A stretch of 64,000 bases of DNA, taken from contig JAVGVS010000008.1 in the NCBI GenBank assembly GCA_032718565.1, forward strand, positions 248,001 to 312,000, written 5' to 3'. Source of the DNA: Distichodus sexfasciatus. Its lineage: Eukaryota; Chordata; Actinopteri; Characiformes; Distichodontidae. The position numbers were made by a program, and so were the translations under genes. Every line of letters starts with the position of its first letter. The first letter of the stretch is position 1. Of this stretch, positions 13,701-23,400 are shown piece after piece. The notes under the pieces were generated by a model that made no database searches, was not told the DNA's origin, and saw nothing but the letters and a program-made list of their open reading frames with translations.

Positions 13701-16344
13701 GTGTCAACAGCGTTATTATATTAAGGTGGTGGTCTAGTGGCAGGATACTCGCCTACAGATCAAGATGTCGTAGCTTCCAATCCAGCTTACCAGCAGAACT
13801 ACCACAGTTATCACTAAGCAAGGTCCTTAACCACAAGCTGCTCCAGAGAGACTGCCCCTGTGATTAAAAATCTTAAGTCACTCTGGATAAGAGCATCTGC
13901 TAAATGCTGTAAAGGTAAATACTTAAAAATAAAACCTAATAATGAGTCCAAAACATGAACGCATACAGGGAAAACACAGACAATACTGAACTGAACTGAA
14001 CTGAAGCAGCGTCTGTCTGCTGTCACTTGAACTGCTGCTATCTGAACATTTGCTGACGGTTTCCCCCAAAATTCTCATGAGCTGCAATGCAGCTGGCCTG
14101 CTGGAGGTCTGACTTGAAATGAAATTGGCTCGTGCCAGATCTGATGGGTTTTGATCTGTCCAGCCCCAAGCCAGGCCATTCATTCTGTCTACGTGGACAC
14201 ACAAAAACTACACCCAAAGATAGCCTGTGTGTAGTGGCGTGTGTATGAGGATAAATGAGAGTGGCTTTGCACTTTTGGGCAGGTCAGACTAGATTAACCT
14301 CGCTCAGGCCTGGCAATGACCTCTGGGCTGAGCTGTCACCCTTCCCCCCTCCTCTTGACCCCTAACACCCTGCACACGCACACACTGATATATAATGCAC
14401 GCACACACACACACTTACATCTCATAATGAACAAAAAAGGGAGCAGCTGGACCCTGATAATGGGCTATATGGCTTCACCCTCCCTGCATCTCACACCAGG
14501 GGCTTTCATATGCTGCATATCATACACAAGTAGTGCACATACACTCCTTACCATGTCCAATACTCCACACAAAATATGTTTAACAAGACTGTAAAGTGAA
14601 ATCCAGATGGCTTATTTAGCAAACACAGCAGATTTATTCTGGTCACTAGGTAGAGAGAAGTAGAGGGGGAAAGGTCCAGGTTCAGGAAGTAAAAATTTTT
14701 ACTTTACGATTTTTTAAAGAGACACTGGGCAACAAGCGTTATATTTGAGGTGCTAATATTCCTAACAATTAATCAAGCTTACAGAGTATTTTAAAATGAG
14801 CTCACAGTCCACATCCACATCATATTGCATTAATAGTTAGACACATTTGCACCTCAAATTGGAATTTCTGGCCAGGTACATCTTTAATGTAGGGTGTTGG
14901 CAGGAATTTTTTTAAACTCCACATCTGCAGAGCATAGCCATGTTTTTCAGTCCTCTTTTAAACCCAAAGCACACACATACAGTCTAACATCTCTTAAAAG
15001 ACTAGATTGTGTATCCTTTGTGTCAGAGGTCTTACGCTTCTTCACTCCAAACCCAATCAATCAATAGCTCTCTTATCAGTCTCTCTCCATCACAGTGGCT
15101 AGGAGGAGCTGGATAACACATTCATTCATTTATTGATTGATCTGGGGCAAGAACAAAGAACTGTGACCCGTCCTGCACCTCTGCTTTAAGCACTAGGTTA
15201 CGATTGTAGACTGTGTATGTCAGAATACTGTTTTTCTCTTCGTTTTATTTGCTCGTGAATTTGGATGCCACGTCTAACAAAATCTGAATTCATGTATGAA
15301 TGTTTTAGAAGTAAACAGGTGATAATTATTGCACAGCTGTCATCAAAGAAGTTATCCTACAGGAACATTTACATTTATTTACATTTACAGCATTTAGCCG
15401 ACGCCTTTATCTAGAGTGACTTACAACAGTGCTTTGTAGTCTGTGACTGTCCTTCAATCTGTAAAGCTAGACTTAAAGTCAAAAACTGTCATTAAAACCA
15501 AGTGACGCCAACTAAGTTATATACTTTAATCAAAACATCATGTTAGAGAAAAGGGGAAGTTAGTGCACAGACAACAAACAGAGAAAATATGTTGAAATAT
15601 TTCATATTAACATTAAAATTATTACTATATATAAGCTTTAATGCCAAAAAAGATATTTGTCTCCATATTCTGTTCAATTCAATAGTAATAAGGCCACAAA
15701 AATGGTTTTATCTAAGGTTTGCAATAAGTTAATTAAATTTCAAATAGTTTTGGACAGATTTCCTTTGGAGTTTAAATGTAGAATTAGAATCAGTATCAAT
15801 TTTATTGGCCAAGTAAATATATATATAATAAATATATGGCCAAGTAAATAAATAAATATATGTCTGAACAGAGCTGTCAGCTGAAATGATGTTATCTTAA
15901 CTTACATCTTTAAATTTTTTATATTTAATATATTTTTAACTTTTACTTGTACATTAAAGTTCATTACACCATCTTCCTATCTTCGTCGACCAGAACACGT
16001 GTTAGTGTTCTCCCCGATGTGATCTCTTCTCTGAAAGGCTTTATTGTTCCTTAGATGCAATAGTGAAGGTGCTACTTTATATATCTGCAGGCTCATCCCA
16101 GACCACAGTTCTGGTTTTATCCGAGTCTACCCTTGAACTTGAGCATTTTTTTGTATGCCTGGGCAGGTGTTGTTTGCATATAATGAGAGTATGTAGATGA
16201 GAGTTAGTCACGGCTCAGGCCTGATTTGACCCTGTCTGCCCTTTCTGCTCGTGCCAGTCTGGCCTGACAGCTGCACAGCCTCAGCATATGTGAGCTGACC
16301 TGCTCCTCTCTCGCTGATAAGTGTCAGATACTGGGTAGCATCTG

Positions 16345-16403
<59 letters not shown>

Positions 16404-17367
16404 AGTGAGAGAATTAAAGAGAGGAATTTAAAATTATGTTTTCCACAAAACGTATGACAAATAGGGCAGATCAGTTTAAGAACAACATTTAAACAGCTTA
16501 TTGTTGCTTATTTATTTAACTCTTTAAACTGAAGATAAAATGATAGAGTCAAAAAGGTAAGTAATGTAAGTCAGGGCATAGTATGTACTGTACATTTAAG
16601 AATGATGAATTTTTAAGTTTGCCTGATCGAACTAAAGTAATAGCGAAGAGTAATGTGAGAGGGTTCGAGTAGTAAGGTGGAGCAGGCAATGAAAGAGGGT
16701 GAAAACGAAAGAATAGCCGAGGGGAGGAGGAGGAGGAGCAGAATAAATGTGTCTCAGTGAAGAATCACCTCTCACCTCTGACCCCTGACCCTATCCCTGC
16801 AGGCTCCCAGGAAATGATGTGTGTTAGGGTGGGTGTGGGGGTGGGAGTGTGTGTGTGTGGGTGGGTGGGTGCGTATGGTTAAAGGGGGAGGAGGGTAGGC
16901 CATGGCGGGTCATTTGGGATTTTGTGGGGGGACAGCAGGCTGGTGGTTTGAGGGACGGATGGTGCTGATGGTCTTTTGGGACGCCAGGCCTGTGGGCGGA
17001 CCATCCCAAAACAGCGGAGGAAATACGAGTGAGATCTCAGATGGTTTTCATTGTGTTTATCCCTCTGTTTCCCATGGCCATGAACTTCTCACTCAGACAG
17101 ACTTATTCTGATGACAAGATTCATGATTTCAAGTATTTTTATTTGTCACATACATAGCTATATGTAAATTAAAGCGTGTCGTAAAATGATCGAGCTTAAG
17201 ACCATGCAGTTTAAAATTTAAAAATTAGAAATTAAAAAAATGAAACTAAATCAAAAATTAAAGTAAAATAAAAACATATAGACAATATGTTTATTGTCTA
17301 ATATATGTACCTAATTGCTAAAATGTACCTAATAAAATATTAAATAATATATAGAGAGATCTATTAC

Positions 17368-17444
<77 letters not shown>

Positions 17445-20400
17445 GTATATATATAACAGGTAGAAAGTTGTGGTGTGGCGTTATGTCCTGGTTAATAAGT
17501 CTCCTGTGTAGCAATGAGCCTCTCAAGCGATGCCCTCAGTACATACCGCTTTACCGAGCTGCTCTATTCATTGGCAAGAAATAGATGCGTCGTTCTCCCA
17601 CAAAGCTGGGTTTTTTGTGGGAGGAGCAACTACGGATGCCTCGGCTGCGTGTCTGTTTGCCGAGCGCTCGGCTCTTCAGGGTTGAGGCTTTCGCTGAAGT
17701 TCAAGTGTGAAGAGCTCTTGAGGCTTGCGAGCGGGACTGATGCTGTGGATTTATTAACAGCAAACTCCCCCTCCTCCTTAAACACCAGGCCACCATTAAA
17801 GTGAGCTCTGAACACACATCCACATGCGCTGCTCTGAGTGTATAGTCTCCTCTTCAGCTGAGGTTAGTGTGTAGAGCTTTGCTGAATACAGTCTATTCAC
17901 ATACACAAAAGATAGGGGGAGGAGAAAACCTGTACATCTTTCACCCTTTCTGTCTCTTTCCCCATCTCTCACAAACACACACACACAATTTTGAAAGAAT
18001 ATGACCGTTATGGATTTTAAAAGGAACGTTTAGCCTGAATAGAAATTGTGGGTTTTATGTCCCCAGTAATGACACACGTCCCCACTTTATCGGTTTGCAG
18101 TGAGGTGAAAGTCCCTATTATGGGGTTTACAAACAAACACACACAAACATTTTTAAGGACACAACCATTATGGCGACTTATAAGATAAAGGGAGAGTTCA
18201 AGCCTGAAGAAATGGGTATGTTGCAGTGATTAACATTGTGGGGACTCGGTTTTACGTCCCCACAATCACACAGGCCCCCACCTTGTTGGTGAGCAATAGG
18301 ATAATGTCCTCATATTGGGATGTTTACACACGCACACGCAAACCTCTAGCCACGATATCTTTGCCATTGGCATTCGTGAGTTGGTGTCTGGGTGAAAGGG
18401 ATGCGTTTTAAACATTGTTTGTAACTTTTCAGCATTCATTTACTATGGCCTTCAGGATTAATTTCGCAACAAAAGTGTTTGTTATATTGCCAACTTGTTA
18501 TATTGCCCAATTCATTGTAATTTGAAATGCTTTAAATGACACATGGCAATGTTACCCATACATGCCAACTCCAGCGAACAATAAAATGTTTATTCATAAC
18601 CAAATTCAACAACAATGAACAAGAAGTTGCAAATAATGTTCAAAATGCCTCCTTGCCTTTGGAAAATGGTCAATGATACTTTGCTTCAAACAGGTTTTAC
18701 CAAATTTTAGACTTTGCAAGGTGTTGTAGCTACACATTCAAGGCATGTTTATAATAATCTAATTGAATTCTAAATCTAACAAATTTTGACAATCAGCCAA
18801 CATATGGCAAAGATATAGGCAAGGACACAGAGGTCCCCTTAAACACACACACACGCACACACACTGAAATACACAAAAACGATATAAATATGTGTATAAT
18901 GACAGTCATTACACTCCAGGATCTCTTCTTCTGGGTGAGATTCTGGTGTGTATGTTTAGGTGAATATGTCATGTTTCCAGCAATTTGGCCCCACCAAAGA
19001 TTTAGGCCTGAGCGCTTTAAGAGCTCAGTGAGACATAAACACCGTATTCCCCTGATTAATGACTTCTATTCAGACTGCCCTCTCCATCTCTCTCACCTCC
19101 GCTCCCCCTCTCCCTGTTGACCTATTGAGTCCTGCCCTGCTCTCAGCCAGAGTCCATCTTTTCCCAGGCCGGTAGTGGCAGTAGATCAGTGCTGGATGAG
19201 GCGCTGGAGGCTTAAGGGCTGGTATGTAGCTTGTACATCAGAATTATAGTGTATCCTCTATGAGGGGTCAGGGACGAGCTTTAGAATGCGCTCTCTGGAC
19301 TGATCAAAGTCATTTGAGGGCTTGAAAGATATTCCTAGGACCAGAGTTATGGTCTGTATTGAGCTTTGGGATCAACATCACTTGGACAGTGAGATCCAGT
19401 AGCACCCAAGAGGCCGTGCTGCATTCTACTGTTCAAATACCATTCATGTGGCTGTAGTAAACCATTTTTGTGTCATTCTCATGAACCGTACAAAAAATAT
19501 GTATTTATGACCCTTTATGACTGAAATTGTGGGTTTTCTGTGAATGGATTAGAGCAGGTTATATCTGAGGAAGTGTAAATGGAGGCTCTCTCTCCGTTTT
19601 TACCTTGTTTTATTTAGATTTACAGAGGAAATATACAGTACAGTGAAAATGTCTTGAGCCACCCTTCATTTCTTCATATTTTACTTCAAAAGAGCCAGAC
19701 TTTCTTGTGTTTTTAATGTAGTGACTCAAAACATTTACACAGTGCTGTATTTTCATGTGTATGTGCTAGATTATAAATCGTGCCTAATTTTATACTCCCC
19801 TTTTTCTCTCCCAGCTCCTCCAGAGTTCTTGCAGTGGCCACAGTCTGTATCCAAGCCACTAGGAGGCAGTGCTGTGTTTACCTGCCAGGCTCAAGGGGTT
19901 CCGGAGCCGCACCTCATCTGGCTAAAAAATGGCAAGATCCTCATCCCTGGTGACAATGTCAAACTCACCAGCAACAACAGGTAAACCCCCTGACTCCCAT
20001 ACACAAAAAAAACTTTTAGCCCCACAAAAATCTTGCCTTTAACCCAGCGGTTGTCACTTGTGGGTTGGGGCTCGCCTCTGTACCAGGAGGTTGTGGGTAC
20101 AAATCCTATCTTCAGTTGAATCCTACTTCCAGTATTGGATCCCAAAGCAAGATCTTTAAACCCAAGTTGCTCCAGGGAGACTGTAATTAGGAAGAAGAAG
20201 TCAATAAGGTTGGGTAATTAATTGAAAATCAATCGGAAACCGATATTCAGAACCTCTAATTGCCCTAGAAGTCGATCTGGACAGGAACATCTGTTAAATG
20301 CTGTAAATGTAAATGTCTTCATCTCTCTAGCACTCTGGCAGTGACCCGGATCACTCCTGAGGACGAGGCCATCTATCAGTGCATAGCGGAGAACACTGCC

Positions 20401-23400
20401 GGCACCAATCAGGCCAGTGCGCGACTCGCCGTTACCCAGTCGATGGACCTCCCAGAAGCCCCCCAAGATCTGACGGCTACTCCACTGTCACCCACCTCAT
20501 TGCAGCTACGCTGGAACCGCCCCGAAGCTCACGTCTCAGACGGCATCATCGGATATGTGCTTCACATCCGCATGCTTGGTGGTAAGATACAAAGAAAAAT
20601 AGAACTTGAAGTTCAGGTTCATCTTTGGTTTCACATCGTGAAAATGTCTGTTTGATCCTTACTGTCTGATCACTTTTCCCTCATAGAGCCAGACAGTAAA
20701 GAGCTCCAGGAGGCCGTGAGCAAAGACACTTTCCAGCACGAGTTCAGCAACCTTGAACCAGCAACAACCTACTCCATCTATCTCAAAGCCTACTCTCCTC
20801 TCGGAGCCAGTCAGCAGTCCAACACTGTCATAGCCACAACACTAGGGGGCGGTAAGTCACTAGAAATTAACTTACAGTACCTAGGATCAGACAAACAAGA
20901 CCATTGTGAACTCAGATTTTTATCGATGTTTATTGTCAAATGTGTCATCCTCTTTTCTTCTCTCTCTGTCCCTGTAGTTCCCACCATGCCCAGCTTCTTC
21001 ACTAAGGTCCTGAACAGCACAGCCATGCAGGTGTACTGGGAGCTGCCCAGTAAAGCAGGGAAGGTGGAGGGGTTTAAACTTTCCTACCGCGTAGTGCCTC
21101 AGGAGCAGTTCAGAGCGGAGGAGCGCTTTCCCAGCCACATCAACACACACACCATCTCACACCTCGGTTAGAATCTTCCTCTCACTCACGCACACAAAGT
21201 TATATCTTGCAGTCATTGGGCCTCCTTCACCAACTTTGTTATTATGTGAAACTTTGTGAAATTTGTTATTCAAATTCAGTTATTCAGTTTTCATGAACGT
21301 TCTGACATGGTTATTACTAGTTTCTCACTGTAAATTTCTGCACCATCCACAGAGCCAGCAGCGGTGTATGAGATCCAGCTGGTTGCATTTAATGGAAATG
21401 GGGACAGTACCAGCAACAAGCGCCTTGTCTCACTGGCTGAGAGTGGAACAGGGGGCAAGAACACTGCTGGTGAGCCTCACAAACATACACACACACTACA
21501 CAGAGTATACACACACAAACAATGACGTTTTCTATTGGAATCATAGGATGATCCCTAACCCGCTAAAATATAAGAGAACACATCACTTTATTTTTCGATT
21601 CATTGGTTTTACAATTTGTGAATATGTGTCTGTGTAAAATATATGTCAATGTTGTTTTATAACTTTACCATGCTTATTTCAAATTTCCAAACATTTCGGA
21701 GTAAATTATCTTATCTATTTTCTGATTACCATATGGAGTATTGGAGAATTGCGGTTATATATGTGACCTGATCTGGCAAAATGAGTCACAGTGACCCAAA
21801 ATTGAGGTGTTCATTGAGAAGATGAGAAAATAAGCTTTAAAATGATATCTTGGTCAAAGCTATATCTTAAATGATTGTCAAGTTACAATCGTTTGAATTA
21901 TGGTATCGCAGCACAATTTTCCAATTGAAAAACCAAGAAAATCGCATTTAAAGGACATTCTTTTGTAAGATTTGAGAGCTGCAACTCAACTTAAATAGCC
22001 ATTTAACTACATTTTCACAATTATTTCCATGATGAAACTTTGGGAGATTAATTTTGAAAACCTTTTCTTTCATATAAGGCCAAAAAAGAAAAATCGATAT
22101 TTTTGATGTATTTCAACATAATCGGCCCGTATCTAAATAAATAGAACGCCGACTTCCGACTCATTACGGCAGATCGGGTCACATATTAAAATACGGACTG
22201 CTTTCTTATTTTTCACAGACCTGCAATTGCAGTAGCTCATAAAAGAATAGCAACCTGTACACTCACAATCACATATTGCAAAGTCAGTAAACAGAAAAAA
22301 GTGATGTGGTCTTTTATTTTTGCCGGAGCTGTATAATATAACAATATGTGTGTGTTGTGTATTTTTATATATTTTTATACATACCACCATATGTCATCAA
22401 GTGTGTGAATCATTACAGCATAATTATACATATTTGTATAAACTATATTTGCATACCAATGCACATAACATTGCCCCCGGTCGCCCAGCTTACTGTTACG
22501 AGTTCTTCTTACAACCATGTAGAGACACAGAGGTTAAGATGTATCACGTATCATCAAATGTAATTCCAAAATGTTAAAATTAATATACATTCATAATACA
22601 TGATAATCAGTGGTCATGCTAAAGGCACATTAGTCTTAGTCTTCAAAGACTGATGACCGTTCATATGAATCATCTTCAGAATGTATTTTGGTTTTCTTCC
22701 AGACACAATACTAAACGCTAATAATTTGAGGTTTTCCCAGGCATATTAGCGGCCTCAGTTGAAAACTCTGCTCACGTTCAGCACCTGAGATTTTCAGGTA
22801 AAGCTTTCATGCAAATGAGCTCGTTAGCTACAGGTGAACTGATTCATCCAAAGGAGGGATTATCTCTTCCCCTCCCTGGGCCATGACGTGGAAATCTGGA
22901 AATCTCACCCTTGAGACGTTTGCTTAAAAGTGTGTGTTATCTGCTGGTGTTGCTAACAATTAAGGAAGTCTAGTGGGGGGTGCATTATACTATGCTAATA
23001 TTAGCTTTCATTCGTTGATAGTCACATTTGCATCTTTGGCTGGTTGCCAATCTGGCGTGTGACTTGAATACTGTTATGGAATTCGAAAGCAAAAATGAAA
23101 AAATGTAATACTCGGTTGCTGTCAAGTGGAACACAATTTCTGTATGTTGATGACATTAAATGTGTGTGTGTGTGTGTGTGTGTGAACAGGAGGACAGAGC
23201 TTGTGTAACTGCAGGCAGGATGGAGATGGCTCTATGACTGGCATAGTGGTTGGCATCCACATCGGCATGGCGTGCATTATCTTCTGTGTGCTCTTCCTCA
23301 TGTTTGCGTACCGACGCAGGTCAGACTCCCTCTGGTGAAGTACACCATAAAATTCAGCCATAACATCATCACCACTTGCCTAATATTCAGTGGGTCTGCA

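Larger units (their letters stand above)
13562..19814 (+). other. Intron 6 of igdcc3-like gene (6.25 kb)
   Basis: No exon was found. It contains a V-SINE (13725-13920), a minus-strand V-SINE tail (15366-15432), a GA microsatellite (16346-16398), a GT/GGGT-rich stretch (about 16820-16880), a GATA microsatellite (17368-17443) and a two-copy tandem repeat (17974-18330). The rest is ordinary AT-rich intron. Confidence 0.6.
21470..23189 (+). other. Intron 11 with AC repeats at donor and (TG)12 at acceptor
   Basis: The intron opens with AC-rich runs (21487-21496 and about 21509-21516) and closes with twelve perfect TG units (23161-23184) followed only by AACAG. There is no conventional pyrimidine tract. 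A 422-bp inverted-repeat element (21762-22183) lies inside. Confidence 0.8.

Noticed and set aside
17368..17443. Regular repeat array that might suggest CRISPR-like structure
   Set aside because: It is a plain GATA microsatellite without spacers, in a vertebrate intron.
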